From contig JACPFW010000012.1 in assembly GCA_016182795.1 (NCBI GenBank), forward strand, positions 120,074 through 184,073: a stretch of DNA of 64,000 nt. Direction: 5' to 3'. The position numbers and the translations under genes are program-made. The notes under the pieces are model-generated. The model made no database searches, had not been told where the DNA came from, and saw only the letters and a program-made list of their open reading frames with translations. Source of the stretch: Gemmatimonadota bacterium. GTDB lineage: Bacteria; Gemmatimonadota; Gemmatimonadetes; Gemmatimonadales; Gemmatimonadaceae. Shown here piece by piece: positions 41,597 through 52,912 of the stretch; positions within the stretch are counted from its first letter, which is position 1, and every line of letters starts with the position of its first letter.

Positions 41597-42997
41597 ATGA
41601 CCGCCATACCCCCGCGCGATGCGCGCTCGCACACCCAGCTGAAGAACCTGACCGGCAAGGCGTACGTGTCGGCCATCATGGAGAAGGTCGTCGCCCAGAA
41701 TCCCGCCGAGCCGGAGTTCCATCAGGCGGTGCACGAAGTCGTCGAGTCGCTCGGCGTCGTGCTCGATCAGCATCCGGAGTACAAGGCCGCGCATATCGTG
41801 GAGCGCATGATCGAGCCGGAGCGCGTGATCCTGTTCCGCGTGCCGTGGGTGGACGACCATGGCGAGATCCAGATCAACCGTGGCTTCCGCATCGAGATGA
41901 ATAGCGCGATCGGTCCGTACAAGGGCGGCCTGCGCTTCCATCCCTCGGTGAACCTCGGCATCCTCAAGTTCCTCGGCTTCGAGCAGGTGTTCAAGAACTC
42001 GCTCACCACGCTGCCGATGGGCGGCGGCAAGGGCGGCTCGGACTTCGATCCGAAGGGGAAGAGCGACACCGAGGTGATGCACTTCTGCCAGAGCTTCATG
42101 ACCGAGCTGTTCCGACACATCGGCGCCAACACTGACGTGCCGGCGGGCGACATCGGCGTGGGCGCGCGCGAAATCGGCTTCCTCTTCGGCCAGTACAAGC
42201 GCCTGAAGAACGAGTTCACCGGGGTGCTCACCGGCAAGGGGCTCAACTGGGGCGGGTCGCTCGTTCGTCCCGAGGCCACGGGTTTTGGGGCCGTGTACTT
42301 CGCGCAGGAGATGCTGGCATCCAAGGGGACGGACTTCGCCGGCAAGCGCGTGGCCATCTCGGGCTTCGGCAACGTGGCGTGGGGCGCCGTCAAGAAGGTC
42401 GGTGACCTCGGCGGCAAGGTCGTGACCATCTCGGGTCCCGACGGCTTCATTCTCGATGAAGACGGCATCGCGGGCGAGAAGTGGGAGTTCATGCTCAAGC
42501 TGCGTTCGTCGGGGCAGGACATCGCCGCGCCGTACGCCGACAAGTTCAAGGGAGCGAAGTTCTTCGCCGGCAAGCGCCCGTGGGGCGTCAAGGTCGACGT
42601 CGCGCTGCCGTGCGCCACGCAGAACGAGCTCAACGGCAGCGACGCGGCCGAGCTGGTGAAGAACGGCTGCATGTGCGTCACCGAAGGCGCCAACATGCCG
42701 AGCACGCCGGATGCCGTGGAGGCGTTCCAGAAGGCCGGCGTCATGTTCGCGCCGGGCAAGGCGGCCAACGCCGGCGGTGTGGCGGTGTCGGGTCTCGAGA
42801 TGTCGCAGAACAGCATGCGCTACAACTGGTCGCGCGACGAAGTGGACGCCAAGCTGCACGGCATCATGAAGAGCATCTACAAGGCGTCGAGCGAGGCGGC
42901 CGCGACGTACGGCACGCCGGGCAACCTGGTGAACGGCGCCAACATCGCCGGTTTCCTGAAGGTCGCCAACGCGATGATGGATCAGGGCGCGGTCTAA
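41597..42997 (+). CDS. gdhA: Glutamate dehydrogenase (hexameric, probably NADP-dependent)
   Basis: Reductive amination of 2-oxoglutarate with ammonia. The 466 residues have the small-enzyme length. The active-site stretch is MNSAIGPYKGGLRFHPSVN (catalytic Lys), with TLPMGGGKGGSDFDPKG and DVPAGDIGVGAREIGFLFGQYKR. The coenzyme motif AISGFGNVAWGAVKK is of the GxGNVA type seen in GdhA enzymes. ATG 41597 follows AGGAAG. The 170-bp upstream gap has a weak -10-like TATACA near 41470 but no leader peptide of note. With asnB in the window it contributes to nitrogen assimilation. Confidence 0.96.
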   Translation: MTAIPPRDARSHTQLKNLTGKAYVSAIMEKVVAQNPAEPEFHQAVHEVVESLGVVLDQHPEYKAAHIVERMIEPERVILFRVPWVDDHGEIQINRGFRIEMNSAIGPYKGGLRFHPSVNLGILKFLGFEQVFKNSLTTLPMGGGKGGSDFDPKGKSDTEVMHFCQSFMTELFRHIGANTDVPAGDIGVGAREIGFLFGQYKRLKNEFTGVLTGKGLNWGGSLVRPEATGFGAVYFAQEMLASKGTDFAGKRVAISGFGNVAWGAVKKVGDLGGKVVTISGPDGFILDEDGIAGEKWEFMLKLRSSGQDIAAPYADKFKGAKFFAGKRPWGVKVDVALPCATQNELNGSDAAELVKNGCMCVTEGANMPSTPDAVEAFQKAGVMFAPGKAANAGGVAVSGLEMSQNSMRYNWSRDEVDAKLHGIMKSIYKASSEAAATYGTPGNLVNGANIAGFLKVANAMMDQGAV

Positions 42998-43097
42998 CCG
43001 GCAGCGTTCGTGGCGGTCAAGGAGCGCGGGGTGGGCGGATGCCACCTCGCGCTTCTACATTGGGGGCAGATGGTAGAGGGTAGATGGTAGGCGGCCG

Positions 43098-46091
43098 ATG
43101 ATCTCTGGAGGACGGGTGAGCGAGCGAGTGCCGGTGACGAAGCTGGACGATGCCCTGCCGAGCGAGCTGTTCCAGGACCTGATGCCGTATCGCGTGCAGG
43201 ACATCCTGCTCGTATCCAGCCTGTACGACGCGTTCACGCTGCAGGAGGACGGCCGGCTGAACGAGCTGGTGATGAGCGAGTTCGTGGATCTCGACACCCA
43301 CCACACCCCGCACATCACGCACGTGTCCAGCGGCGCCGAGGCGATCGCCAAGGCCAAGGCGCAGCGCCAGTTCAACCTGGTGATCACGACGATCAATCCG
43401 GGCGACATGGACGCCACGCAGCTCGCGCAGCGGCTGGCGGACGCCGGACTCGACGTGCCCGTGCTGGTGCTGGCCTACGATCACCGCGAGTTCAAGGACT
43501 TCGAGGCCCGCGCCGACCTGTCGCGCATCGACCGCTGCTTCATGTGGCAGGGCGATGCCCGCATCCTGCTGGCGATGGTCAACTACGTCGAAGACCAGCG
43601 CAACGTTGCGCATGACACATCGACCACCGGGGTTCAGGTGGTGCTCTTGGTGGAAGACAGCATGCGGTTCTATTCGTCGCTGCTGCCCACCATTTACACG
43701 GAGATCATCCGGCAGTCGGCGAATGCGCTGGGCGAGGGCACCAACCTGTCGCACAAGCTCGTGCGCCTGCGCGCGCGCCCCAAGATCCTGCTGTGCACGT
43801 CGTACGAGGAGGCGTGGGCCCAGTGGTCGCGCTACCGACAGCACGTGCTCGGCGTCATCACCGACGTGGAGTTCCCGCGCGACGGGGCGGTGGCCCGCGA
43901 CGCCGGCTTTGCCCTGGCACGGGCCATCCGCACCGAGGCGCCCGACGTGCCGGTGCTCATGCAGTCGGGGCGCGCGGAGTATGCCGCGCAGGCGGCGGCG
44001 CAGGGGCTGCCGTTCGTGTTGAAGGGCTCGCCGACGATGCTGCACGAGCTGCACGGCTTCATTGTTGAACATTTCGCGTTCGGCGACTTCATCTTCCGAC
44101 TTCCCGACGGCCGCGAGGTCGGGCGCGCCGACGACCTGCGCAGCCTCGAGACCCAGGTGGCGACCGTACCGGCCGAGAGTCTCGTCTACCATGGCGAGCG
44201 CAATCACTTCTCCACGTGGCTCGCCGCGCGCGCCGAGTTCTGGGTGGCGCATCGCCTGCGGAGCCGGCGCGTGTCGGACTACCAGTCGCCGGAGGAACTC
44301 CGCACCAAGCTTATCGCCGCGATCGCCGAGTACCGCGCCGATCAGGCGCAGCTGCAGGTGGGTGATTTCGACCGCGAGTACTTCGACGCGTCGGTGCCGT
44401 TCTTTGCGCGCATTGGCGGCGGTTCCATTGGCGGCAAGGCGCGCGGGTTGGCCTTCGTGCGGCGGCTCGTCGGGCTGTACGGCGTGAACCGGCGGTTTGA
44501 GGGCGTGCGCGTGGGCGTGCCGCCGGCCGTCGTGATCGGCACCGACGTATTTGATCGGTTTCTCGCCGACAACGACCTGCTCGACATCGCCTTCCACGGC
44601 ACGGACGACGCCGAGCTGACGCGGCGGTTCCTCGCCGCGCGGCTGCCCGACGATGTGCTCGCCGACCTCGACGCCTTCCTGCGGCAGGTGCGTTGGCCGC
44701 TCGCCGTGCGTTCGTCGAGCCTGCTCGAAGACTCGCAGTACCAGCCGTTCACGGGCGTGTACGACACGTTCATGCTCCCGAACCGGCATCCCGACCACGA
44801 TGAGCGCCTCGCGCGCCTCGTTGAGGCGGTCAAGCGCGTCTACGCTTCGACGTTCACGCACAACGCCAAGTCGTACCTCCGGGCGACGCCGTACCGCCTC
44901 GAGGAAGAGAAGATGGCGGTCATCATCCAGAAGATTGTCGGCGCCGAGCACGGGCCGCGTTTCTATCCGGATTTTTCGGGCGTCGGCCGCTCGTACAACT
45001 TCTATCCGGCGGCGCCGCTGGAAGCCGAAGACGGCGTGGCGGCCGTGGCGCTTGGGCTCGGCCGCGCGATTGTCGAGGGCGGTCGGGTGCTCACGTTCTG
45101 CCCGCGCGCGCCGCGCAACATCATCCAGTTTTCGTCGGTCGGCGACATCCTGGCGAACTCGCAGCGCAGCTTCTGGGCGGTCGACTTCTCCGAAGACGCC
45201 GATGCGCCGGCCGGCAGCGAGCGTGGCATGCGCGAGCGCGCGTTCGATTTGGACGTGGCCGAAGAAGACGGCACGCTGCGCGCCGTGGGCTCAACGTACT
45301 CGCCCGAGAATGACGCCATCTACGACGGGCTCTCGCGTCCGGGCACGCGGCTCGTGAGCTTTGCGCCGATCCTCAAGCACGGCCTGCTCCCGCTGGCTCC
45401 GCTGGTGGCCGATTTGCTGGATATCGGCGAGAGCGGCATGAACCGCCCGTGCGAGATCGAGTTTGCCGTGCGGCTGGCCCAGCGCCCGGGCGAGGCGCCC
45501 GAGTTCGGCTTTCTGCAGCTGCGGCCGCTGGTGTTGTCGCGCGAGATGCACGACCTCGACCTCTCCACCGTGAAGCCCGAGACCGTGCTCTGCCGCAGTC
45601 CGCGCGTGCTTGGCGACGGCGTCATCGACAACTTGCGGCACGCGGTGGTGGTCGACTTTCACCGCTTCGACCGGTCGGCCACGCGCGAGGCGGCGCGCGT
45701 CATCGCGCGATTCAATGCCGAACTGGTTGAGAAGGGCGAGCCCTACCTGCTCGTCGGCGTCGGGCGGTGGGGATCGGCCGATCCGTGGCTGGGCATTCCC
45801 GTGCGCTGGGACGAGATCTCGGGCGCGCGCGTCATCGTGGAGGCCGGGTTCCGCGACTTCCGCGTCTCGCCGTCGCAGGGGAGTCACTTCTTCCAGAATC
45901 TCGTATCGTTTCAGGTTGGCTACTTCACGACGAACCCCGAGTTTGGCGACGGCTTTGTCGACTGGGACTGGCTCGCCGCCCAACCGGCGACCGCCGAGGA
46001 TGGCCATGTGCGGCTCGTGGAGTTTGAAAAGCCGCTGACGGTGCGCATGAACGGGCGCCGTAGTGAGGGCGTGATTCTGAAGCCGGCGTGA
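43098..46091 (+). CDS. Receiver-receiver-PEP/pyruvate-binding (PPDK-N) hybrid protein
   Basis: A 997-residue hybrid. Residues about 30-165 form a receiver-like domain whose phosphoacceptor Asp appears replaced by Thr (LVITTINPG). Residues about 178-320 form a second receiver-like domain with LLVEDS and VITDVEFPRDG, which keeps the acidic residues. A linker follows, then an ATP-grasp PEP/pyruvate-binding domain from about 430 (IGGGSIGGKARGLAFV and WPLAVRSSSLLEDSQYQPFTGVYDT). It lacks the swivelling phospho-His domain and the PEP-barrel of real PEP synthase, so it may be a phosphotransferase or kinase fragment under phosphorelay control. ATG 43098 is used; GTG 43116 after GGAGGA is an alternative start. 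Confidence 0.82.
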   Translation: MISGGRVSERVPVTKLDDALPSELFQDLMPYRVQDILLVSSLYDAFTLQEDGRLNELVMSEFVDLDTHHTPHITHVSSGAEAIAKAKAQRQFNLVITTINPGDMDATQLAQRLADAGLDVPVLVLAYDHREFKDFEARADLSRIDRCFMWQGDARILLAMVNYVEDQRNVAHDTSTTGVQVVLLVEDSMRFYSSLLPTIYTEIIRQSANALGEGTNLSHKLVRLRARPKILLCTSYEEAWAQWSRYRQHVLGVITDVEFPRDGAVARDAGFALARAIRTEAPDVPVLMQSGRAEYAAQAAAQGLPFVLKGSPTMLHELHGFIVEHFAFGDFIFRLPDGREVGRADDLRSLETQVATVPAESLVYHGERNHFSTWLAARAEFWVAHRLRSRRVSDYQSPEELRTKLIAAIAEYRADQAQLQVGDFDREYFDASVPFFARIGGGSIGGKARGLAFVRRLVGLYGVNRRFEGVRVGVPPAVVIGTDVFDRFLADNDLLDIAFHGTDDAELTRRFLAARLPDDVLADLDAFLRQVRWPLAVRSSSLLEDSQYQPFTGVYDTFMLPNRHPDHDERLARLVEAVKRVYASTFTHNAKSYLRATPYRLEEEKMAVIIQKIVGAEHGPRFYPDFSGVGRSYNFYPAAPLEAEDGVAAVALGLGRAIVEGGRVLTFCPRAPRNIIQFSSVGDILANSQRSFWAVDFSEDADAPAGSERGMRERAFDLDVAEEDGTLRAVGSTYSPENDAIYDGLSRPGTRLVSFAPILKHGLLPLAPLVADLLDIGESGMNRPCEIEFAVRLAQRPGEAPEFGFLQLRPLVLSREMHDLDLSTVKPETVLCRSPRVLGDGVIDNLRHAVVVDFHRFDRSATREAARVIARFNAELVEKGEPYLLVGVGRWGSADPWLGIPVRWDEISGARVIVEAGFRDFRVSPSQGSHFFQNLVSFQVGYFTTNPEFGDGFVDWDWLAAQPATAEDGHVRLVEFEKPLTVRMNGRRSEGVILKPA

Positions 46092-46104
46092 GCGATCAAT
46101 GCCG

Positions 46105-46142
46105 GTTGGGTGCAGGGGAAGAGGCAGGGTGTGGTGCAGGGG
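46105..46142 (+). repeat. G/A-rich dispersed repeat, copy D
   Basis: Reference copy of the 38-bp repeat, starting 14 bp after the stop of the PEP-binding hybrid. It is 34/38 identical to the asnB-adjacent copy, shares a 22-bp exact core with 3884-3905 and 20/21 with 29277-29297. Confidence 0.6.
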
Positions 46143-46193
46143 CGCGGTCGCCGGCCGCGCCCCTCATGCTTTCTCCGTGGGTATCTTTCGTGC

Positions 46194-47642
46194 ATGTCGG
46201 ATACAACTGCCTTGCCTTATCCCGCGGCCGACGCCGCCAGTCTCGAGTTCTCGCCTGAACAAATGCTCACCATGGGCGAGGCGGTGCTGGCCCGCTCGGT
46301 GGCGCACCTTGGTTCGCTGGACCGTCAGCCGAGCTGCGGCGACGTGGACGCCGCCGATCTCTGTCGGGCGCTACGCGAACCGTGCCCCGAACACGGCGCG
46401 GCGCTGGAGCCCCTGCTCGACCAGCTCTTCGATGAGCTGATTCCGCGCTCGTTCACCACGCCGGGGCCGGGCTACCTGGCGTATATCCCCGGCGGCGGCG
46501 TCTATCCGGCGGCGCTCGCCGACTTCATTGCCAACACGACCAATCGGTACACCGGGGTCTGGCAGGCGTCGCCGGCACTGGTGCAGCTCGAAGCCAACGT
46601 CCTCGAGTGGCTGCGCGACTGGATGTCCTTTCCCGACGGTGCGAGCGGCCTGCTGACGACGGGCGGATCGGGGGCGACGTTCAACGCGATCCTCTGCGCG
46701 CGCGAGCGGTACCTCGGTACCGATATCCGCCCGGGCGTGCTGTACACGTCGGACCAGGGGCATCACAGCATTGAGAAGGCAGCCAAGCTCGCGGGGATTT
46801 TTCACGATCGCGTGCGCCTGATACCCAGCGATGCCCAATTCCGGATGCGCGTGGACTCACTCGCGGCCGCCATCGCCGCCGATCGCGCCGCCGGATTGCG
46901 GCCATTCATGGTCGTGTCGTCAGCCGGCACGACCAACACCGGCGCCGTGGATCCGCTCGACGCCGTCGCCGATCTCTGCCGCGCCGAGGTGATGTGGCAC
47001 CATGTGGACGGCGCGTACGGCGCGTTCTTCCATGCGGTGCCCGAGCTGCGGCCGCTGCTCGCCGGCCTGCCGCGCGCGGATTCGCTGACGCTCGACCCGC
47101 ATAAGGGGATGTTCCTCCCGTACGGCACTGGTGCGTTGCTCGTCCGCGACGGCGAGGCGCTGCGCGCGGTGCACTCGGCGACGGCCGGCTACCTCCCGGC
47201 GCAGCAGTTGGAGTTCTACGATCCCAGCCAGTACGGACCCGAGTTGTCGCGCGGCTTCCCGGGCCTCCGCGTCTGGATGGCGGTCAAGATGCTGGGCGCC
47301 GCGCGGTATCGCGCGGCGATCGCCGAGAAGCGCGCGCTGGCGGTGTGGGCGGCAGAGCGCATTGCGCAGGTGCCGGGGATCGTGATGGACGCGTGGCCGC
47401 AACTGTCGCTGTTCGCGTTTCACCTCGAGGGGCCGCGGCTCACCACCCAGGAGGCGCGCAACGCGGCGACGGCCGCGCTGATGGAGCGCGTGACGCGGCG
47501 GGGCCGGGTGATGCTCACTGGCTGCACCGTGGACGGCCGGCACCTGGCGCGGGTCTGCGTGCTGAGCTTCCGCACGCGCCGCGAAGAAATGGAGGCTTGT
47601 GTGATGCACGTCACGGACGAGGCGCGCACCCTGCTGACATAG
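46194..47642 (+). CDS. Group II PLP-dependent decarboxylase (aromatic/glutamate-type)
   Basis: A 482-residue fold-type I decarboxylase. The conserved core includes TTGGSGATFNAILCARE, TSDQGHHSIEKAA, SSAGTTNTGAVDPL, HVDGAYGAFF (Asp for the pyridine nitrogen) and LDPHKGMFLPYGTG with the Schiff-base Lys. FTTPGPGYLAYIPGG near the N-terminus is family-typical. It probably decarboxylates an aromatic amino acid, Glu, Asp or a related substrate; motifs alone do not decide. ATG 46194 was chosen because upstream codons lie in the repeat. A hairpin at 47662-47690 follows. Confidence 0.87.
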   Translation: MSDTTALPYPAADAASLEFSPEQMLTMGEAVLARSVAHLGSLDRQPSCGDVDAADLCRALREPCPEHGAALEPLLDQLFDELIPRSFTTPGPGYLAYIPGGGVYPAALADFIANTTNRYTGVWQASPALVQLEANVLEWLRDWMSFPDGASGLLTTGGSGATFNAILCARERYLGTDIRPGVLYTSDQGHHSIEKAAKLAGIFHDRVRLIPSDAQFRMRVDSLAAAIAADRAAGLRPFMVVSSAGTTNTGAVDPLDAVADLCRAEVMWHHVDGAYGAFFHAVPELRPLLAGLPRADSLTLDPHKGMFLPYGTGALLVRDGEALRAVHSATAGYLPAQQLEFYDPSQYGPELSRGFPGLRVWMAVKMLGAARYRAAIAEKRALAVWAAERIAQVPGIVMDAWPQLSLFAFHLEGPRLTTQEARNAATAALMERVTRRGRVMLTGCTVDGRHLARVCVLSFRTRREEMEACVMHVTDEARTLLT

Positions 47643-47661
47643 ATAGGCCCAGTCGTACGAC

Positions 47662-47690
47662 GGCGCCCGCTGGCATGTAACGCGGGCGCC
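47662..47690. terminator. Hairpin after the PLP decarboxylase
   Basis: GGCGCCCGC (47662-47670) and GCGGGCGCC (47682-47690), 9 bp with an 11-nt loop, 20 bp after the stop. TCTCGT follows rather than a strict T-run, so it is a probable but imperfect terminator. Confidence 0.6.
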
Positions 47691-47760
47691 TCTCGTGCCG
47701 GCAATTTCTCAGTAGTGGGATTCCCAGTAGTGAAGCAGGACCTTACCCCCCGGAGGTCTC

Positions 47761-48153
47761 ATGTTCGCGATGTCGCGGAAGTACGTAGGACTGATTGCAG
47801 TGGTTACCCTCGCCGCCTGCGGCGGCGGCGGCGGCGGAAGCGATGGCGGCTACACAACGTCGCCGGGCGGCGGCACCCCGCCTCCCCCTGTAACGCCGGG
47901 CGCCAACGAGGTCATTGCCACCACCAGCAACGTGTTTACGCCGGGCACGCTCACCGTCTCCAAGGGCACGTCGGTCACGTTCACCTTCCAGAACACGGCG
48001 CACAACGTGAATTTCGCCAACGTGGCCGGCGCTCCGGCGAACATTGCCACGACGTCCAACGGCGCGGTGCAGCGCGTGTTCGCCACCTCCGGCAGCTTCG
48101 GCTACGACTGCAGCCTGCACTCGGGGATGACGGGCACCATCATCGTGAACTGA
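47761..48153 (+). CDS. Lipoprotein blue-copper (cupredoxin) protein
   Basis: A 130-residue small electron carrier or copper-binding protein. The signal peptide has lipobox VTLAAC (Cys20), then a Gly/Pro/Thr-rich linker (21-48). The cupredoxin domain has VFTPGTLTVSKGTSVTFTFQNTAHNVNF (first His ligand) and SFGYDCSLHSGMTGTIIVN, giving Cys, His and Met in the C-x2-H-x2-M spacing of type 1 copper sites. ATG 47761 follows GGAGGT. It could feed electrons to the haem proteins nearby, though no direct partner is coded next to it. Confidence 0.9.
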   Translation: MFAMSRKYVGLIAVVTLAACGGGGGGSDGGYTTSPGGGTPPPPVTPGANEVIATTSNVFTPGTLTVSKGTSVTFTFQNTAHNVNFANVAGAPANIATTSNGAVQRVFATSGSFGYDCSLHSGMTGTIIVN

Positions 48154-48160
48154 GCGGTCG

Positions 48161-49645
<1,485 letters not shown>

Positions 49646-49664
49646 GTCGAATCGTCAGTTTCGG

Positions 49665-52600
49665 TCAGGGCGACTTCGCCGCTTGCTTGGCGCGCGGCGC
49701 GGCGGCCGGAGTGGCGCCGGCCAGCTCGCGCTGAATGTTGGCGAGTTCGGCCTTCGCGTCGGCGAACGCGGCGCGCATCGCTCCCGTCGGTGGCGACAGG
49801 GTCCCCGTGCGCGCCCCAGAGCTGATATAGACGGATAGCGCGCCGCTGAGTCGCTGTCGCACCGCCTGCGGGCCCCCGCGGCCAAATCCACCGCCACCGC
49901 CCGCCGGCCGGCCGCCAACGAGGCGCTGCTCGAGCGCCTGCAGCCGCTCGGCCTCGGCGCCGGTGGCCGCGGTCCGTTTGGCGCTCAGCTGCGCCGCGAG
50001 CGCGTCGACGCTGGCGAGACTCTGGGTGACGTCGCGCACGAACGCTTCACGCGCCTTGTGCTCGGCAAGCGTTACGTTGGCGGTCGGATCGCCGCGCACC
50101 TCGAAGCTGCGCGACTCCATGGCGACGCCGTCGACTTCGAGGGTCACCTTGAACGTGCCGGGGGCCACCATGGGGCCGCGCGGCGCAATGTCGTGCGCGG
50201 GAATCGGAAGCTGCACCACGCCGGGTTTTTGCGAGCCCGGTCCGCTTCCGCTCCCCTCCTCGCCGCCGCCTCCGCCGAACCGCGCGAGGCCCGACGGCAG
50301 CGGGAAGCGCAGATCCCACTGCACGCGGTGCAGCAGGCCGGCCGTGGTCGGTCCGTTCAGTTCGCGCACCGACGTGCCCGCCGCGGTGGTGACCAGCAGG
50401 CGCACCTTCTGCGCCGGCTGGGCCAGATGATACGTGAACGCCGCCCCCTCGGCCGGATTCTCCGCGGCGTAGAAATAGTGCGCCATGTTGGAGATGTCTT
50501 CCCAATAGAGCGTCAGCGTGGCGCGCGGGACAGCAAACAGATGCGCGCGTTTGGCGGCGATGGCGCTCGTCCACTCGGCGATCGGCGACGCGTCGTCGAG
50601 CACCCAGATGCTGCGCCCGTGGGTGCCGAGCACCAGGTCCTTGGTGCGCGGATGGACGAGGATGTCGTCGTAGCGCGTGGTGGGCAGGTTGGCGCGGAGC
50701 CGAATCCACTGCGCGCCGCTGTCGTGCGTCACGTAGAGCGCCCGCTCGGTGCCGGCGAAGAGCACGTTGGCGCGCCCCGGATACTCGGTGAGCGCGCGAA
50801 TCGACGCATCGTCGCGCGGCAGGCCCGTCGTCACGAGTGTCCACGTCTTGCCAAAGTCGGTCGTGCGCACGAGGTACGGGGCAAAGTCGCCATCGCGATG
50901 CGCGTCGACGGCCACGACGGCGGTGCCCTTGGATGCCGCGGAGGCGACGATCTCGCCGATGTACTGGCCGTCAGGGACGCCGGTGATGCGGCGGCCGACT
51001 TCGGTCCAGTTGGCGCCGCCGTCGGTGCTCACCTGCACGTTGCCGTCGTCGGTGCCGACCCACAGGATCTTGGAGTCGAGCGGCGATTCGGCGATGGCGG
51101 TGATCTCGCTGATCGCGTCGCCGTCGTTGCGCGACAGACGGATGTCGCGGTTCTTTACGCCCATCATCACGAGGGTATCGCGATTGATGCTGCGCGTCAG
51201 GTCCGCGGTGCGCGTCCAGGTAGAGCCGAAGTCCTTGGAGATGAAGAGCCGGTTGCCGCCAAGGTACACGGTGCCGGAGGTGTGCCGCGAGGCGATGACC
51301 GGCGCGTCCCAGTCGAACCGGTAGGGCGGTTCGCCGTTGGGCGCGCGCGGTGTGATGCCCATGACGTCGCCGGTGACCGGATCGACGAGCGACAGGTTGC
51401 CGCCGCTCGACGAGGAGTAGACCTTGCGACCGTCACGCCGATCGACGGCTTTGCCGGTGCCGTCGCTGAACCCGATCTCGTACCAGTCCTGGTTGAGAAT
51501 GCCGAGCCAGTGCCGCGTGGCGCTGGGTCCCATGAACGAGTGATTGTCCTGGAAACCGGCGTAGATCCAGTACGGATCGCGGTCGTCCACGGCGATCTTA
51601 TATATTTGACCGATGGGTATGTTATTCAGGCGGATGAACGTCTTGCCCATGTCGAACGTCTCGTGGAGGCCGCCGTCGCCGGCGACGTACACGTGCGCCG
51701 GGTTGGCCGGATCGACGCGCACGACGTGGTGGTCGGTCTTGAGGCCCACGTCGTAGGTGGGCGACGTGGGTTCTTCCTCGAAGGTTGCGCCGCCATTTTC
51801 GCTTTTCACCAGATACGTTCCCGGCAGCCAGACGCGCAGGGGGTTGGTGGGGTCGATGGTCGGCTTGCTGTAGTACATCGGCCGCGGATTTGCGGCGCTC
51901 ATCCGCTTCCACGTCGCGCCGGCGTCCTCGGTGCGGTACGTCCCGCCGGCGCCCATATGTTCGATGGTCGCAATGAGCACGTCGGCGTTGGACGCCGCGA
52001 TCGCGAGACCGATGCGTCCTTTATCACCGGTCGGAATGCCGTTCTCCAACTTGGTCCACGACGCGCCGCCGTCGGTGCTTTTGTAGATGGCGCTCCCGGG
52101 GCCGCCGCCGTTGAAGCCGAACGGCTTGCGCAGGCGCTGGTAGGTAGCGGCGTAGAGCACCTGCGGGTTGCGCGGACTGATCACGATGTCCGTCGCGCCG
52201 GTAAGCGAGTCGACGTATAGCACCTTGCTCCAGGTGCGCCCCGCGTCGGTGGTCTTGAAGACGCCGCGCTCGGTGTTGGGCGCCCAGAGATTGCCGACGG
52301 CCGCCACCCACGCGATGTTCGCGTCGGTGGGATGGAGCACGACGCGGCCGATGGAGCGCGTGTCGTGGAGCCCCAGATAGCTCCACGACGCGCCGCCGTC
52401 GGTGGACCGGTAGACGCCGCCGCCCCACGAGGTGCTCTGTCGGTTGTTCTGCTCACCCGTGCCGGCCCAGATGATGCGCGGGTCGCCTTCGAACAGGGCG
52501 ATGGAGCCAAACGTGTTGTCGGGCTGGCCGGCAAAGATGTCGGTCCACGTGAGCCCCTTGTTAGTGGACTTCCAGAGTCCGCCGGAGGCGGCGCCCACAT

Positions 52601-52781
52601 AAAGCACCGCCGGATTGCGCGGATCGATCTGCAGGTCGTGGATGCGGCCGCCGGTGGCCGCCGGCCCGATTTCCCGGAAGTGCAGCGCGTCGAACGGAGT
52701 GCTCGCGTCTTGCGCGGCGGCGGACGTGGCGGTGGCGGCAGAGAGAACAGCGGCCAACACGCGGGGGAGGGAACGACGCAC
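49665..52781 (-). CDS. Exported BNR/sortilin-like beta-propeller protein
   Basis: A protein of about 1038 residues with a signal peptide (LPRVLAAVLSAATATSAAAQ). It contains many Asp-box/BNR repeats of the STDGGASW type (GLWKSTNKGLTWTD, YRSTDGGASWSY, KTTDAGRTWSK, KSTDGGASWTK, RTEDAGATWKR, QVSTDGGANWTE) forming one or two beta-propellers, like the Vps10/sortilin-type proteins common in Gemmatimonadota and Bacteroidota. C-terminal parts are a Gly-rich loop, a beta domain and a coiled-coil stretch. A GTG at 52781 with an upstream GGAG is preferred; a TTG at 52805 is in frame but lacks such a site. Function unknown. Confidence 0.83.
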   Translation of the reverse strand: MRRSLPRVLAAVLSAATATSAAAQDASTPFDALHFREIGPAATGGRIHDLQIDPRNPAVLYVGAASGGLWKSTNKGLTWTDIFAGQPDNTFGSIALFEGDPRIIWAGTGEQNNRQSTSWGGGVYRSTDGGASWSYLGLHDTRSIGRVVLHPTDANIAWVAAVGNLWAPNTERGVFKTTDAGRTWSKVLYVDSLTGATDIVISPRNPQVLYAATYQRLRKPFGFNGGGPGSAIYKSTDGGASWTKLENGIPTGDKGRIGLAIAASNADVLIATIEHMGAGGTYRTEDAGATWKRMSAANPRPMYYSKPTIDPTNPLRVWLPGTYLVKSENGGATFEEEPTSPTYDVGLKTDHHVVRVDPANPAHVYVAGDGGLHETFDMGKTFIRLNNIPIGQIYKIAVDDRDPYWIYAGFQDNHSFMGPSATRHWLGILNQDWYEIGFSDGTGKAVDRRDGRKVYSSSSGGNLSLVDPVTGDVMGITPRAPNGEPPYRFDWDAPVIASRHTSGTVYLGGNRLFISKDFGSTWTRTADLTRSINRDTLVMMGVKNRDIRLSRNDGDAISEITAIAESPLDSKILWVGTDDGNVQVSTDGGANWTEVGRRITGVPDGQYIGEIVASAASKGTAVVAVDAHRDGDFAPYLVRTTDFGKTWTLVTTGLPRDDASIRALTEYPGRANVLFAGTERALYVTHDSGAQWIRLRANLPTTRYDDILVHPRTKDLVLGTHGRSIWVLDDASPIAEWTSAIAAKRAHLFAVPRATLTLYWEDISNMAHYFYAAENPAEGAAFTYHLAQPAQKVRLLVTTAAGTSVRELNGPTTAGLLHRVQWDLRFPLPSGLARFGGGGGEEGSGSGPGSQKPGVVQLPIPAHDIAPRGPMVAPGTFKVTLEVDGVAMESRSFEVRGDPTANVTLAEHKAREAFVRDVTQSLASVDALAAQLSAKRTAATGAEAERLQALEQRLVGGRPAGGGGGFGRGGPQAVRQRLSGALSVYISSGARTGTLSPPTGAMRAAFADAKAELANIQRELAGATPAAAPRAKQAAKSP

Positions 52782-52912
52782 GGGAGCGGTCTCCGAGGTG
52801 GGCAACGAATGTCAACGAGCGCGTCTAAGGTAACGTTGGCGGCGCCGGTTGGAGAGCACGGCAATGGCGGGCCGCTGCTCGCGAGCGGCGGCGTGGAGAT
52901 TTAGCTTCCGGT

